A stretch of 64,000 nt of DNA. It comes from Fusibacter ferrireducens (GTDB lineage: Bacteria > Bacillota > Clostridia > Peptostreptococcales > Acidaminobacteraceae). Under the pieces are notes generated by a model. The model had not been told where the DNA came from and made no database searches. It worked only from the letters and a program-made list of their open reading frames with translations. Location: positions 124,001 to 188,000 of the forward strand of contig NZ_JADKNH010000012.1 of assembly GCF_015352425.1 (NCBI RefSeq), given 5' to 3'. Each line of letters begins with the position of its first letter. Within the stretch, counting starts at the first letter, position 1. Both the position numbers and the translations under genes were made by a program. Shown in pieces: positions 18,931 to 29,516 of the stretch.

Positions 18931-19009
18931 AAATAACCTCCTATAATCATTTGATACTTTAATTATACGAGGCAGAGCATATTTTATCGGTAACAATCTT
19001 GTGGCTTTT

Positions 19010-19921
19010 TCATGACAATGTTGCGGATATTTCATTAAAAGCTTTTTCTTGATCGAATGGCAGGTGAATAGATCCCACAGGAGCACTTGGGATGGAAAAG
19101 ATGAGTTTATGAGACTCTAAACGCAGTGTTTTAGCAGTATAGCCATAACGTTTTTTGATGAGGGCATTTAAGTATTTTGGATCTGAAAAGCCAGAAGACA
19201 TGGTGACATCCAGTATGCTCATATCAGTACTGAGCAGTAAGTGAATGGCATGTGTCAATCGCACGGAATTGAGATAATCCTGAAAACTAATGCCCAAGTG
19301 TTGCTTGATAAAATGCGATAAATGATACTTGCTGATGTGAAGTTTTGAAGCCAGTTGATCCAAATTTATCCTTTCATTAAAATGGGACTCCACATAGTCA
19401 ATCACGTATTTTAAACGTTTATAAGCATCCGTGCGTGAAGAAAGGCGGGTGGATTCTAAGATTTCGTAGGGCACGGCCTTTAATAGCGTTGCAATAAATT
19501 CGAGAATATAGGCATTTAAAAGATAATCTGAATGAATTTGTTCGTTAAAGCTCTCTAAGTACATCTTGAACATGAGGTCGCGCACTTCAGTTGTAAAGCG
19601 ATTAATTAGAACATGATCAAATTGGAGTTTCGACAGCAAGTTTTGCTTCAATGTAATGGCTGAAGGGGTCACTTGAATGATCAAAAGGATATTTTGATCT
19701 TCTGACAAATCCGTAATGCTGTGTATTTCGTAAGGATTAATCAGACACAGTTCACCTTGCTTGATATCGTGTGAAGACAGGCTGAGCTGTAGTCTTATAA
19801 CACCTTTGAGAACATATATTATTTCCAAATCTGAATGAAAATGATGTGAGCGATGTCCAATACTTACTAAAAAAAGTCGGTAAGGCAGGCCCTTTCGATG
19901 TTCGATATTTTCAAATTCCAT
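19010..19921 (-). CDS. AraC-family regulator with N-terminal cupin
   Basis: A 303-residue regulator. The N-terminal cupin half ([15 protein letters not shown]) is a probable sugar-binding domain. The C-terminal double helix-turn-helix ([18 protein letters not shown] and [18 protein letters not shown]) is the AraC/XylS DNA-binding domain. It ends 79 bases before xylA on the same strand, so it is likely to regulate xylAB. The ligand is inferred as xylose from position only. Confidence 0.85.
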   Translation of the reverse strand: MEFENIEHRKGLPYRLFLVSIGHRSHHFHSDLEIIYVLKGVIRLQLSLSSHDIKQGELCLINPYEIHSITDLSEDQNILLIIQVTPSAITLKQNLLSKLQFDHVLINRFTTEVRDLMFKMYLESFNEQIHSDYLLNAYILEFIATLLKAVPYEILESTRLSSRTDAYKRLKYVIDYVESHFNERINLDQLASKLHISKYHLSHFIKQHLGISFQDYLNSVRLTHAIHLLLSTDMSILDVTMSSGFSDPKYLNALIKKRYGYTAKTLRLESHKLIFSIPSAPVGSIHLPFDQEKAFNEISATLS

Positions 19922-20191
19922 AAAATCACCTCAAGAAAACATGCTAAAATAGAGAGAGCGTCAAATGGTTTGACTCACCTCTATTTTAACATGTTTTTCA
20001 TATGGCGTCGTGATCAATTCATCGAATCATCTTGGAAAAGGACACCAAAGGAGAGATGAGAGATGGAAGGTAGAAGGTAGAAGCCATAAGCCAGAGCTAG
20101 AGATTATTAATCTTAATAAAATGCTATTTTGGTGCGAATAACAGTCGTATATAATAAAATGAGAGGCAATGCCATCACAAAGGGGGATATT

Positions 20192-21211
20192 ATGCGATTT
20201 AAAGAGCACATTTTGTTAAAGAGTATCATCTTTTTGACCAGTATCATCTTTGTGATTACTTTTCTTTTGTCATTTTTTTATTCAAATACCATCAATCAAA
20301 GCAAGAACAAAATAGACTTTTCATCGGGAAACAATATTCACTTTGCAACGGTTTTGATCGGCAATGAGACTCAATTTCTTGAAAAAATCCAAAAGGGCAT
20401 TCAAAATGAGGCCGATATAAGTCATATGGATATAGAATTTTTTAATGTAAAAACGGTTGAAGAGGGTACTGAAACCATTAAAATGCTCATCACTGCAGGC
20501 GTGGATGGCATCATCACACAAGGCATAAACGAGGCGGCATTTATGGAGGCTCTAAGAACCGCTAAGCATGCCAGCATACCGCTTGTACTCGTCTATTCAG
20601 ATGAGCAGACTGTGGAGAGAGATCTTTTTATTGGGATCAATCCATTTGACATGGGGATAGAGGCCGCGACACTTTACCAAAAATCTGAACCTGAAATCGG
20701 CAAGGTCGTCTTTATAACCCAAACTCCTGTGGGATCAAGCGAAGATACCACAAGTAAACTTCAAATGCTGGGTTTTATGGATGTCTTTGAAAACCTACAT
20801 CGGTTAAGTCAAGTCATCGTCAAAAAATCAGAGCCAACTTTACTAAGCGCTGAGGGCATTGTCGCAGAAATATTTTTAGGAGAAAGCGATATTGCCGGGA
20901 TTGTCTGCACCAATGAGGTGGACACTGTGGGCGTCACTCAAGTGGTGATTGATCTCAATAAAGTTGGACGTGTAAATGTGATTGGGACAGGTTTAACGCC
21001 GCAAATTGCAGATTATATAGATAAGGGGATCATCTATGGCACTCTGTACAGAAATCCAGAAAAAATGGGGCATATGGCACTGAGATCTCTGGCAGATATT
21101 TTGAATCAGACATTTAAAAAAGGTGAACAAGCAGATTATATTGATCTGCCCATTGAAGTCATCACCAAGGAAAACTTGGAAACCTATATGAAAATAGAGG
21201 CTGTAAAATGA
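20192..21211 (+). CDS. Membrane-anchored periplasmic-binding-like sugar sensor (XylFII-like)
   Basis: A 339-residue protein with one N-terminal membrane helix (residues about 8-28) and an external sugar-binding fold of the Peripla_BP_4 type (HFATVLIGNE, then AGVDGIITQGINEAAF, IPLVLVYSDEQ and IGINPFDMG). It has no lipobox. Its stop overlaps the start of a LytS-type kinase by four bases (ATGA). Clostridial XylFII-LytS pairs sense D-xylose this way, with the binding protein touching the kinase rather than feeding a transporter. ATG 20192 follows AGGGGG; the longer frame from 20129 lacks a ribosome-binding site. Confidence 0.8.
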   Translation: MRFKEHILLKSIIFLTSIIFVITFLLSFFYSNTINQSKNKIDFSSGNNIHFATVLIGNETQFLEKIQKGIQNEADISHMDIEFFNVKTVEEGTETIKMLITAGVDGIITQGINEAAFMEALRTAKHASIPLVLVYSDEQTVERDLFIGINPFDMGIEAATLYQKSEPEIGKVVFITQTPVGSSEDTTSKLQMLGFMDVFENLHRLSQVIVKKSEPTLLSAEGIVAEIFLGESDIAGIVCTNEVDTVGVTQVVIDLNKVGRVNVIGTGLTPQIADYIDKGIIYGTLYRNPEKMGHMALRSLADILNQTFKKGEQADYIDLPIEVITKENLETYMKIEAVK

Positions 21212-22734
21212 AAGGCATAAAGTTAGATAGCATTCGAAAAAAAATGATGGTCTATTTCACACTGGTAATGCTCATGAGCGGCATGATCAGTATTTATATT
21301 TCCTATAATTCAAGGACACTCTTTAATGAAATTGACGATATGTTCAAATTTTCTATGCTCTTTGATGATGTAGAAAATAAGCTCAATGCCTCTCAGGAAT
21401 CTTTGACAACTTACGTGGAGACGAAATCATCGGATTCGTTAAATACTTATATAGAAAGCAGTGAAGATCTGGCAAATTTGTCAACTGCTTTGCTCCAGAA
21501 ATACACTGAAAAGCGTGGAGCCTTATCCCTGGAAAACGTCAACAACATGGTTGGAAAATACAATCAGTATTCGGCAGACACTGTTGTGGCGAAGCGCGGG
21601 CGAGATATTGAAGCTTGTCGAAAGTCCTATGATCTCGCAAGTGAAACCTATGCGAATATCCAAAAAATCATTGATGAACTCAAATTGATACAGCTGGACC
21701 AGAACATTGCCATCTATGAAAGTCTGGCGGTAAACAGTCAAAAAATTCAAAACTTTAATCTCATTATGATTATAGATATGATTTTGCTCACCATGGCCCT
21801 TGTGTATCAAGTGACTTATAAGATGACAACACCGATTATCAAGCTTTCCAATGCGGCAAACGAAATTTCAAAAGGGCACTTTGATGGCGAAACCGTCATC
21901 GTGAAAAGCGAAGATGAAGTTCAGATTATGGCCATTGCCTTTGAGGAAATGCGACAAAGCATTAAAAAATCTATTGAGGATTTAAAACATACCAACAAAA
22001 TTGAGAGTAAACTCTTTGAAAAAGAACTTCAAACGGTGAAGATGCAGACGCTTTTAAATGATGCTGAGCTCAGGTCGCTTCAATCTCAAATCAATCCTCA
22101 CTTTCTCTTTAATTCACTCAATGCAGGGGTTCAACTTGCCATGATGGAAAATGCCGATAGAACACTTGAATTTTTAGAGGATATGGCGGCTATTTTCAGA
22201 TACAACATCAGACCTCTTGACGAGCTGGTTAAAGTGAGAGAAGAAGTGGATACCATCAGAGCATATTGCAATATGATGAAGGTCAGATTTGGACAATCTC
22301 TCGAATATCGTCTGACAGTGGATGAGTCTATTCAGGATGTTTTCATCATGCCATTAATCATACAACCAGTGGTGGAGAACGCTTTTATTCACGGAATTGG
22401 GAAAAAAGAAGGGGGCGGCTCTGTTCATATTGATATCTATTTAGAGGAGAGAGTGGATCAGGACTTCATTGTATTTAGTATTAAAGATACTGGCGATGGC
22501 ATGTCACAAGAAAAAATCAACAGGATTCTCTTGAAGGATTCCAGTGGGCAAACGGCGTTGAAACATCCTAAAAAGAGCCATTCCTCTGGTATTGGCGCGG
22601 GAAATGTCTTGCAGAGACTTAAACTATACTATGGCGATCAAGCTGAAGTTGAAATTAAAAGTGAAATTGGAAAAGGTACAATCTTTACTATTAGAATCCC
22701 TATTTTAGATAGAGAGGAGGGTTTGGATGTATAA
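21208..22734 (+). CDS. LytS/YesM-type sensor histidine kinase
   Basis: A 508-residue kinase with an N-terminal helix near residues 13-30, an extracytoplasmic region, a second helix near 185-200, a HAMP domain, then the His_kinase motif SLQSQINPHFLFNSLNAG with the phospho-accepting histidine. The HATPase part shows IQPVVENAFIHG and a glycine-rich lid (SSGIGAGNVLQRL). It pairs with the upstream sugar sensor and the downstream YesN-like regulator, which overlaps it by 8 bases. Probably reports extracellular pentose. Confidence 0.92.
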   Translation: MKGIKLDSIRKKMMVYFTLVMLMSGMISIYISYNSRTLFNEIDDMFKFSMLFDDVENKLNASQESLTTYVETKSSDSLNTYIESSEDLANLSTALLQKYTEKRGALSLENVNNMVGKYNQYSADTVVAKRGRDIEACRKSYDLASETYANIQKIIDELKLIQLDQNIAIYESLAVNSQKIQNFNLIMIIDMILLTMALVYQVTYKMTTPIIKLSNAANEISKGHFDGETVIVKSEDEVQIMAIAFEEMRQSIKKSIEDLKHTNKIESKLFEKELQTVKMQTLLNDAELRSLQSQINPHFLFNSLNAGVQLAMMENADRTLEFLEDMAAIFRYNIRPLDELVKVREEVDTIRAYCNMMKVRFGQSLEYRLTVDESIQDVFIMPLIIQPVVENAFIHGIGKKEGGGSVHIDIYLEERVDQDFIVFSIKDTGDGMSQEKINRILLKDSSGQTALKHPKKSHSSGIGAGNVLQRLKLYYGDQAEVEIKSEIGKGTIFTIRIPILDREEGLDV

Positions 22735-24286
22735 AATCTTAGTGGTTGATGATGAGCAGATTGTTCAAAATGCAATTCGATATATCGTGGAAAAGCGTGG
22801 AGATGGTTTAGAAGTCTGTGGTGTGGCTTCAAATGGTAGAGAGGCCATCGTAAAGGCAAAAGCGCTAAAGCCAGAGATTGTTCTGATGGATATCAGAATG
22901 CCGGGCATCAATGGCATTGAGGCCATTAAAGAAATAAAGCATCATCTCATTGAAACGCGATTTGTCATTATATCGGCTTATGAGCAGTTTGAATTTGCAA
23001 AGCAGGCCGTGCAACTCGGTGTTAAGGATTACTTGCTCAAGCCCATAAACCGGGGCAAACTCAACAACATATTGGATCAAATCGTCATCGAACTCAATCA
23101 AGATCAAGAACAGAGTGAACGCGATCTGGAAACCATGGAAAAGCTTCAAAAGATGATTCCCTATATCGAAACCAGTTTTATCTATTCTATCATTTCAAAC
23201 AACGACCGTATGGAGGAGATGAAACGCTATCTCAATCTGCTTGAAATGAACTGTGAATCCGGTTTTATGATGGTCATTCAAGTTATTCAAAACGATCAGA
23301 ATTCTTTTATTGAAGATTTAGAACTCCATACGCATGCCTCGAGCATTAGAGATGCGATCAAATACAAGTGTCACGCAATCGTGGGGCCGATTATGCTCAA
23401 TAAAATTGTCGTATTTGTCGCCAAAAAGAATTCGAAGAACGCCTATGATTTACGACTTGAAAGTGCAAATTTGGGAGAGAGTATTCAGCAAGAACTCCAA
23501 GAGACTTTGGGGTTAAGATGTAGGATTGGCATCAGTGCAGTCAAAGGTATCGGAGAGTTGTTTTATGCCTATGGGGAGGCCCAAAAGGCACTTAACGGTG
23601 GGGACCTGTTAAGTGTGACTCATTTTGAGGACCTATATGGAGAACAAGGGGATAAGGTTCAATTGATTAAAACACAAAGTCAATTGATTGAATACATGGA
23701 AAAGGGACAACTCAACAAGGCACTTAAGTGTTTTGATCTCTTGTTCCCTAAAATTTGCAATCAGCAGGAGAGATTGTTAGAGTTGGTGGTTCTTATCTAT
23801 AGAGTTGCCTATGATGAAGGCGTTGCGGAAGATGCCATTATAAGGTACGATCATTACTTAAAGGAAATCATCGCCTTAAATTCAGTTTGTGACAGTCAAA
23901 GGTGGTTGAGCAATCGCATTAAGTACATCACCGAACAGATCAGTAGAAGCAAAAGTGAGAAGTGTTCTTTCATTGTGGAACGTGCTAAAAAAGTACTGGA
24001 ACAGGAATACCATACCGAGTTATCTCTCGAAGGTGTTGCAAGGACTTTGAACATAAGCCCTCAATATCTCAGTAAACTCTTTAAGGAAGAGACTGGTCAA
24101 AATTTTATAGAGTATTTGACGCACATTCGAGTGGTCATAGCACAATCTTTAATGAAAACATCCTATAAATCTGTAAAAGAAATCAGTTTTGAAGTGGGCT
24201 ATTCGGACCCAAACTATTTCAGCAGATTGTTTAAGAAACAAACTGGACTCATGCCAACTGAATTTATGCATCAGGTCAAAAGATAG
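22727..24286 (+). CDS. YesN-type response regulator (receiver + AraC DNA-binding domain)
   Basis: A 519-residue regulator with an N-terminal receiver (VVDDEQ acidic pair; phospho-acceptor in LMDIRMPGINGIEA near residue 55; the KDYLLKP lysine), a long middle region and a C-terminal AraC-type DNA-binding domain (ARTLNISPQYLSKLFKEETGQNFIEYL and VGYSDPNYFSRLFKKQTG). It is translationally coupled to the kinase. The likely targets are the sugar-binding and ABC genes directly downstream. Confidence 0.93.
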   Translation: MYKILVVDDEQIVQNAIRYIVEKRGDGLEVCGVASNGREAIVKAKALKPEIVLMDIRMPGINGIEAIKEIKHHLIETRFVIISAYEQFEFAKQAVQLGVKDYLLKPINRGKLNNILDQIVIELNQDQEQSERDLETMEKLQKMIPYIETSFIYSIISNNDRMEEMKRYLNLLEMNCESGFMMVIQVIQNDQNSFIEDLELHTHASSIRDAIKYKCHAIVGPIMLNKIVVFVAKKNSKNAYDLRLESANLGESIQQELQETLGLRCRIGISAVKGIGELFYAYGEAQKALNGGDLLSVTHFEDLYGEQGDKVQLIKTQSQLIEYMEKGQLNKALKCFDLLFPKICNQQERLLELVVLIYRVAYDEGVAEDAIIRYDHYLKEIIALNSVCDSQRWLSNRIKYITEQISRSKSEKCSFIVERAKKVLEQEYHTELSLEGVARTLNISPQYLSKLFKEETGQNFIEYLTHIRVVIAQSLMKTSYKSVKEISFEVGYSDPNYFSRLFKKQTGLMPTEFMHQVKR

Positions 24287-24320
24287 TTCCTAGAATAATT
24301 AATGTGGGGGAGGGGCATAC

Positions 24321-25376
24321 ATGACCATTAAAAAGGGGATTTTGGTTCTAGTAGTTTGTATTTTTATTGGTAGTATTTTGTGTTTTACACAAAAACCGGT
24401 TATACAAGATGACGATAAAGTAAAAATAGGTTTTTTAGTGGATTCACTAGTGATCGAAAGGTGGCAAAAAGATCGAGATATTTTCATTTCCAAAGCGAAA
24501 AGCTTAGGCGCTGAGGTGATTTTAAAGAACGCATATGAAGATGCAGAAGTTCAAAACCAACAGGTTAAGGAGCTTGTGGCACAAGGGGTGGATGTCATCG
24601 TTATCATTCCCTATGACAGAGCGCTGATTGGGCCATTCCTCAAGCAAGCCAAACGCAATGATATCAAAATAATTTCATACGATAGGCTTGTGGAAAATGG
24701 TGGTGTGGATCTCTATATTTCCTTTGATAATGTGCTCGTGGGAGAGATTATGGGACGTGAGCTCCTTGAAAAAGTGCCAACGGGCAATTACGTCATTATT
24801 AATGGTTCACCTAAGGATCACAATTCCTATATGTTCAATGAGGGCTATATGTCCGTTTTAAAACCTGCTATTGATTCAGGTCGCATTCATGTGGTCAAGG
24901 AAGTTTGGGCAGAGGATTGGCGCGAAATATACGCTTATGACACTATAAATGATTTAGTGGACTCAGGTATCAAAATTGATGGTATTATCGGAGCGAACGA
25001 CGATCTTGCCGAAGGGGCAATTCGAGCGCTTTTAGAGCGTCAATTGGCGGAATCGGTATATGTCACGGGTCACGATGCCAATTTGTCAGCATGTCAAAGG
25101 ATTGTGGAAGGGACTCAGTATATCACCGTGTACAAACCGATCAAAACTTTAGCACAAAAAGCTGCGGAGATTGCAGTGGAGATGGCAACTGCAAAGACGG
25201 ATAAAGTCTACTCAGAAGATACCATTTATGATGGTGAAAGAAATGTGCCCTATGTAAAGCTCATGCCGGAACTTGTAACTGAGGACAATATGACCAACAC
25301 GGTTATCAAAGATGGGTTTCATGTGCTGGAAGACGTGTATAGGAATATTCCAAAATCGGAGTGGCCTGATGAATAG
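24321..25376 (+). CDS. Sugar ABC substrate-binding protein, XylF-like
   Basis: A 351-residue Peripla_BP_4 protein with an N-terminal hydrophobic segment. The only early cysteine (GSILCF) does not make a convincing lipobox, so it may be membrane-anchored or secreted. KIGFLVDSLVIERWQKDRDIF, the VIVIIPYDRALIGPFLKQAKR strand and SYDRL, and the GANDDLAEGAIRALLE hinge match xylose-binding XylF. The ORF lies 34 bases after the regulator with GGGGGAGG upstream, and a terminator follows, so it belongs to the sensor transcript rather than the transporter transcript. It may be a second sensing protein. Confidence 0.82.
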   Translation: MTIKKGILVLVVCIFIGSILCFTQKPVIQDDDKVKIGFLVDSLVIERWQKDRDIFISKAKSLGAEVILKNAYEDAEVQNQQVKELVAQGVDVIVIIPYDRALIGPFLKQAKRNDIKIISYDRLVENGGVDLYISFDNVLVGEIMGRELLEKVPTGNYVIINGSPKDHNSYMFNEGYMSVLKPAIDSGRIHVVKEVWAEDWREIYAYDTINDLVDSGIKIDGIIGANDDLAEGAIRALLERQLAESVYVTGHDANLSACQRIVEGTQYITVYKPIKTLAQKAAEIAVEMATAKTDKVYSEDTIYDGERNVPYVKLMPELVTEDNMTNTVIKDGFHVLEDVYRNIPKSEWPDE

Positions 25377-25411
25377 AATAAAGAAACCCTTTGTTTTGTC
25401 AACTAAAAACC

Positions 25412-25457
25412 AGGACTGGATAATTTTGAGTTTAAAATTGTCTAGTCCTTTTCTTTT
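25412..25457 (+). terminator. Terminator after the sensor operon
   Basis: The stem AGGACT...AGTCCT with an inner AATTTT/AAAATT pairing is followed by TTTTCTTTT. It separates the sensing operon from the lipoprotein-ABC transporter operon. Confidence 0.75.
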
Positions 25458-25518
25458 GTATACAAGATTATCTTAATTCTGTCTAGAAGATTATAATTTG
25501 CTCTATTTTTAAAAATGT

Positions 25519-25536
25519 TAACTTTATGTAAAGTTA
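25519..25536. promoter_or_regulatory. Palindromic site TAACTTTA-TG-TAAAGTTA, possible operator
   Basis: An 8-2-8 inverted repeat, 45 bases before the lipoprotein start, in the only promoter-sized gap of the transporter operon. AraC-type regulators usually bind direct repeats, so it may belong to a different repressor. Confidence 0.4.
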
Positions 25537-25580
25537 GTGTGTACCTAATTGAACTATTTATTTAAGGGAGGATTAAGAGC

Positions 25581-26648
25581 ATGAAAAAAACAGGCATATT
25601 GTTATTGATTATCATGATGATTGCATCGTTATTTGTGGGGTGTGCACAGAAAGCGGATGAAAATTTAATTGGTGTTTCAATGCCAACTAAATCATTGCAA
25701 AGATGGAATCAAGATGGTGCCAACATGAAGACAGAGCTTGAGAAAAAAGGCTATTCAGTTGAATTGTTGTACGCTGAAGATTCAGTAGATCAACAGATTA
25801 AAGATTTAGAAAATATGATTACAAAAGGCTGTAAAGTGCTAGTAATTGCATCTATCGATGGCGAAGCACTCAAAGGTGTTTTAGATGAAGCTGGTAAAGC
25901 GGGCATTAAAGTAATCGCTTATGACCGTTTGATCAAAGGCAGTAAATACGTAGATTACTATGCAACTTTTGACAACTATCTAGTGGGTGTCATCCAAGGT
26001 AACTACATCATCGAAAAATTAGGACTTGATAAAGGCGAAAAAGGACCATTTACAATGGAAGTCTTCGGGGGTTCTCCAGATGACAACAATGCATACTTCT
26101 TTAATGGTGGCGCAATGGATACGCTTGCACCTTACATCGAAAGTGGCGTTTTGAACATCAAATCAGGTCAAACAGAAATGGAACAAATTGCAATTCAAGG
26201 CTGGAAATCTGAAGGCGCTCAAGCGAGAATGGACAACCTTTTAACAGCATTTTATGCTGATGAATCTGTAGACGTTGTCTTATCTCCAAATGACAGTTTG
26301 GCTCAAGGTATTGTTGCTTCTTTAAGAGCTGCTGGTTATGGCACTTCAAGCAATCCTTTCCCTATCTTAACTGGACAAGACTGTGATACAACTAATGTTA
26401 AAATGCTTATCGCTGGTGAACAATCTATGTCAGTCTTCAAAGATACAAGAACACTTGCTGCTAAAGTAGTGGACATGGTTGAAGCAATCATGAAAGGAAC
26501 AGAACCACCAATTAATGATACAAAAACATACGATAATGGCGTTAAAATCGTGCCTTCATATTTATGTGAACCTGTATTTGCGGATGTTAATAACTACAAA
26601 GCGCTTTTAATTGATTCAGGTTATTATACAGAAGATCAACTTAAATAA
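25581..26648 (+). CDS. Sugar ABC substrate-binding lipoprotein (ChvE-like)
   Basis: A 355-residue lipoprotein: signal peptide with lipobox LFVGC (Cys21), then a Peripla_BP_4 sugar-binding fold. IGVSMPTKSLQRWNQDGANMKTELEKKGY, KGCKVLVIASIDGEAL, YDRLIKGS, FGGSPDDNNAYFFNGGAMDTL and SPNDSLAQGI match ChvE-type multiple sugar-binding proteins. It is the feeding receptor for the ABC transporter genes downstream. A hairpin separates it from the ATPase gene, which usually raises the amount of the binding protein over the membrane parts. Confidence 0.9.
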   Translation: MKKTGILLLIIMMIASLFVGCAQKADENLIGVSMPTKSLQRWNQDGANMKTELEKKGYSVELLYAEDSVDQQIKDLENMITKGCKVLVIASIDGEALKGVLDEAGKAGIKVIAYDRLIKGSKYVDYYATFDNYLVGVIQGNYIIEKLGLDKGEKGPFTMEVFGGSPDDNNAYFFNGGAMDTLAPYIESGVLNIKSGQTEMEQIAIQGWKSEGAQARMDNLLTAFYADESVDVVLSPNDSLAQGIVASLRAAGYGTSSNPFPILTGQDCDTTNVKMLIAGEQSMSVFKDTRTLAAKVVDMVEAIMKGTEPPINDTKTYDNGVKIVPSYLCEPVFADVNNYKALLIDSGYYTEDQLK

Positions 26649-26662
26649 AGAATTGTTGATAC

Positions 26663-26700
26663 ATGCTGTGGTAATCTCAAATTGCCACAGCATATATTTT
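26663..26700 (+). terminator. Intercistronic hairpin between binding protein and ATPase
   Basis: ATGCTGTGG pairs perfectly with CCACAGCAT around a 13-base loop, followed by ATATTTTG. This looks like a partial terminator or 3'-end stabiliser, fitting the higher expression needed for the binding protein. Confidence 0.6.
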
Positions 26701-26714
26701 GTAAGGAGTATAAC

Positions 26715-28271
26715 ATGGCAGAAAATAAGCTTCCAAATATGTCGGAAAACATACTTGAGATGATTGATATCACCAAGACGTTTCCAGGTGTGAAAGCACT
26801 TGACTCGGTAAATCTAAAAGTTAAGAAAGGCGAGATTCATGCACTGGTGGGTGAAAATGGTGCGGGAAAATCAACTTTGATGAGTGTTCTTAGCGGCATT
26901 TACCCATATGGGAGTTACACGGGTGATATTCTATTTGAAGGTTCAATTTGCAATTTTAAAGATATAAAAGAAAGTGAAAAAAAGGGGATTGTCATCATCC
27001 ATCAAGAACTTGCGCTAAGTCCCTATATGAGTATTGCTGAGAATATTTTTCTTGGGAATGAGCAATCCAATAAGGGGATTATTGATTGGAATAAGACACA
27101 TTCTGAGGCCAAGAAGTTTATAGATCTTGTGGGGCTTAAAGAAAACCATAACACTTTGGTGAGAGATATCGGCGTTGGCAAGCAGCAACTTGTTGAAATT
27201 GCCAAGGCTTTGTCAAAAGATGTTAAACTTTTAATCTTAGATGAACCCACCGCCGCATTAAATGATGATGATTCAGAGCATTTGCTCAATCTTTTAATGA
27301 AGATCAATAAAGAAAAAGGGATATCTTGTATTATCATTTCACATAAACTCAATGAAGTAACTAAAATAGCGGATCAAATTACGGTGATCAGAGATGGTCG
27401 TACAATCGAAACTTTAGTCAAGCATGTAGATGAAATTTCTGAAGCACGTATTATCAGAGGTATGGTTGGACGTGATCTGACGGATCGATTTCCAAAGCGT
27501 ACCCCTAACATTGGAGAAGTTAGATTTGAAGTAAAAAATTGGACGGTTTACGATCCAATGGATGAAACTCGAAAACGTATTGACAATGTCAATTTTAATG
27601 TTAAAAGGGGCGAAATTGTTGGGATTGCAGGACTCATGGGTTCAGGTAGAACGGAACTTGCAATGAGTATCTTTGGGAAAGCATATGGGAAGCACATCAC
27701 GGGTGAACTCTATAAAGATGGTGAGCAGCTGATTGTAAAGGACGTTAGACAAGCCATACAGAAGGGACTTGCTTATGTGACAGAAGATCGAAAAACTGCC
27801 GGGTTGGTCTTAATAGAGGATATTAAGAAAAATGTCACCTTATCCAATCTTCAAAAAATCAGTAACTGGCATGTGGTCAATCAGAATAAAGAACTTGTAG
27901 TTGCAGAGGAGTATAGAGGCAAGCTCAATATTAAATCCTCAAGTATCCACCAGAAAACAGGGAATCTATCCGGTGGCAATCAGCAAAAAGTGGTTTTGAG
28001 CAAGTGGATTTTTTCTGAACCGGAGATTCTCATATTGGATGAACCCACGAGAGGGATAGATGTTGGCGCTAAATATGAAATTTATACAATCATTCAAAAT
28101 CTTGCAAATGAAGGCAAGTCTGTAATCGTCATCTCTTCAGAATTACCTGAAATTCTAGGGGTTTGTGACCGTGTATATGTTATGAATGAAGGTAAGATCG
28201 TAGGTGAAATGGGTCGCTCAGAGGCAACTCAAGAAAGTATAATGGCTTGTATTTTACAAAGCTCTTCATAA
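26715..28271 (+). CDS. Sugar ABC transporter, double ATPase (GguA/XylG/MglA type)
   Basis: A 518-residue protein with two fused ABC domains, as in the CUT2 (carbohydrate uptake 2) family. Domain 1 has Walker [10 protein letters not shown], a signature-like [13 protein letters not shown] and Walker [12 protein letters not shown]. Domain 2 has the degenerate A-loop GLMGSGRTE, signature [14 protein letters not shown] and [14 protein letters not shown]. The first ATPase site keeps catalytic residues and the second Walker A is degenerate, as is normal here. ATG 26715 follows AAGGAG; the upstream extension runs through the hairpin and is rejected. Confidence 0.92.
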   Translation: MAENKLPNMSENILEMIDITKTFPGVKALDSVNLKVKKGEIHALVGENGAGKSTLMSVLSGIYPYGSYTGDILFEGSICNFKDIKESEKKGIVIIHQELALSPYMSIAENIFLGNEQSNKGIIDWNKTHSEAKKFIDLVGLKENHNTLVRDIGVGKQQLVEIAKALSKDVKLLILDEPTAALNDDDSEHLLNLLMKINKEKGISCIIISHKLNEVTKIADQITVIRDGRTIETLVKHVDEISEARIIRGMVGRDLTDRFPKRTPNIGEVRFEVKNWTVYDPMDETRKRIDNVNFNVKRGEIVGIAGLMGSGRTELAMSIFGKAYGKHITGELYKDGEQLIVKDVRQAIQKGLAYVTEDRKTAGLVLIEDIKKNVTLSNLQKISNWHVVNQNKELVVAEEYRGKLNIKSSSIHQKTGNLSGGNQQKVVLSKWIFSEPEILILDEPTRGIDVGAKYEIYTIIQNLANEGKSVIVISSELPEILGVCDRVYVMNEGKIVGEMGRSEATQESIMACILQSSS

Positions 28272-28285
28272 AATGGAGGACAAAC

Positions 28286-29461
28286 ATGGACCGTATAAAA
28301 AATATATTTAAACAAAATATGAAGCAATATTCAATGTTGATTGCACTTATAGTCATCATGGCGATGTTTCAGATTTTAACAGGTGGGATCTTGTTAAAAC
28401 CCATTAACGTATCTCGCTTGATCTTTCAAAACAGTTACATTTTGATCTTGGCAATTGGGATGCTCTTATGTATCTTGACAGGGGGTAACATTGACCTCTC
28501 TGTAGGTTCAATTGTAGCATTTGTCAGTGCGTTGTCAGCACTTTTCAGTGTGACATTTGGATTGCCGGTTTGGGTTTCCATTCCACTGGGGTTATTAGCA
28601 GGACTTGTTGCAGGCATGTGGCAAGGCTTTTGGATTGCATATGTGCGCATTCCACCTTTTATTGTTACACTTGCAGGTATGTTGCTCTTTAGAGGGATTA
28701 ACAATATCATATTGGGTGGTCAAACGGTTTTATTACCAGAGGCTTACACGGTAATTTCCTCTGGCGTAATACCAGACTTTTTAGGTGGCTCGTCTAATAT
28801 ACACGTGACAACATTAGTGATTGGTGTTGCATTTGCAATTATGTATTGTGTAATCAGCTTTATAATACGAAAAGATAAAATGAAATACGATTTTGAAGTG
28901 GCTACAAGTAGTTTCTTTATTGCTAAACTTGTGGCGGTTTCATTAATAATTGTTTTATTCGCATATTGGTTAGCGCTTGCAAATGGCTTGCCATTCATAT
29001 TGATTTTATTAGGCGTGCTCATTTTGATTTATTCATTTTTAACTAATAAAACTGTAGTAGGTAGACATATTTATGCCATGGGTGGTAATCAAAAGGCCGC
29101 TGCGCTCTCTGGTATTAAGACGAAACGCATTCTCTTTTGGGTTTATGCCAATATGGGTCTTTTAGCGGCAGTTGCAGGTATCGTTTTTGCAGGTCGTCTC
29201 AACTCGGCTTCACCGACGGCTGGTGATGGCTTTGAACTCGATGCAATCGCAGCATGCTTTATCGGTGGCGCATCTGCTACTGGTGGTGTAGGTACGATTA
29301 TGGGTGCCATCATTGGTGGTTTCATCATGGGTATTCTCAACAATGGTATGTCCATTATGGGGATCAGTGTATTCTGGCAACAAATTGTCAAAGGTCTTGT
29401 GCTCTTAGCTGCAATCGCTTTTGATGTTTATTCCAAATATAAAACAAAGACAGCACATTAG
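28286..29461 (+). CDS. Sugar ABC transporter permease (GguB/XylH type)
   Basis: A 391-residue membrane protein with about 10 helices of the BPD_transp_2 family. GMLLCILTGGNIDLSVGSIVAFVSAL near residue 62 and the late GGASATGGVGTIMGAIIGGFIMGILNNGM are characteristic. It lies 14 bases after the ATPase gene with GGAGG upstream. It ends the pentose uptake operon at a strong terminator. Confidence 0.92.
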   Translation: MDRIKNIFKQNMKQYSMLIALIVIMAMFQILTGGILLKPINVSRLIFQNSYILILAIGMLLCILTGGNIDLSVGSIVAFVSALSALFSVTFGLPVWVSIPLGLLAGLVAGMWQGFWIAYVRIPPFIVTLAGMLLFRGINNIILGGQTVLLPEAYTVISSGVIPDFLGGSSNIHVTTLVIGVAFAIMYCVISFIIRKDKMKYDFEVATSSFFIAKLVAVSLIIVLFAYWLALANGLPFILILLGVLILIYSFLTNKTVVGRHIYAMGGNQKAAALSGIKTKRILFWVYANMGLLAAVAGIVFAGRLNSASPTAGDGFELDAIAACFIGGASATGGVGTIMGAIIGGFIMGILNNGMSIMGISVFWQQIVKGLVLLAAIAFDVYSKYKTKTAH

Positions 29462-29516
29462 CAAAGAGCATGTTTTAAACATGAACTCTCCTCAAGAGTT
29501 CTCCCCCTCACAATTC

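Noticed and set aside
18931-19086. A 52-residue N-terminal extension of xylose isomerase
   Set aside because: It overlaps the AraC gene, has no ribosome-binding site and is not part of the family; the MSYF start has AGGAGG at the right distance.
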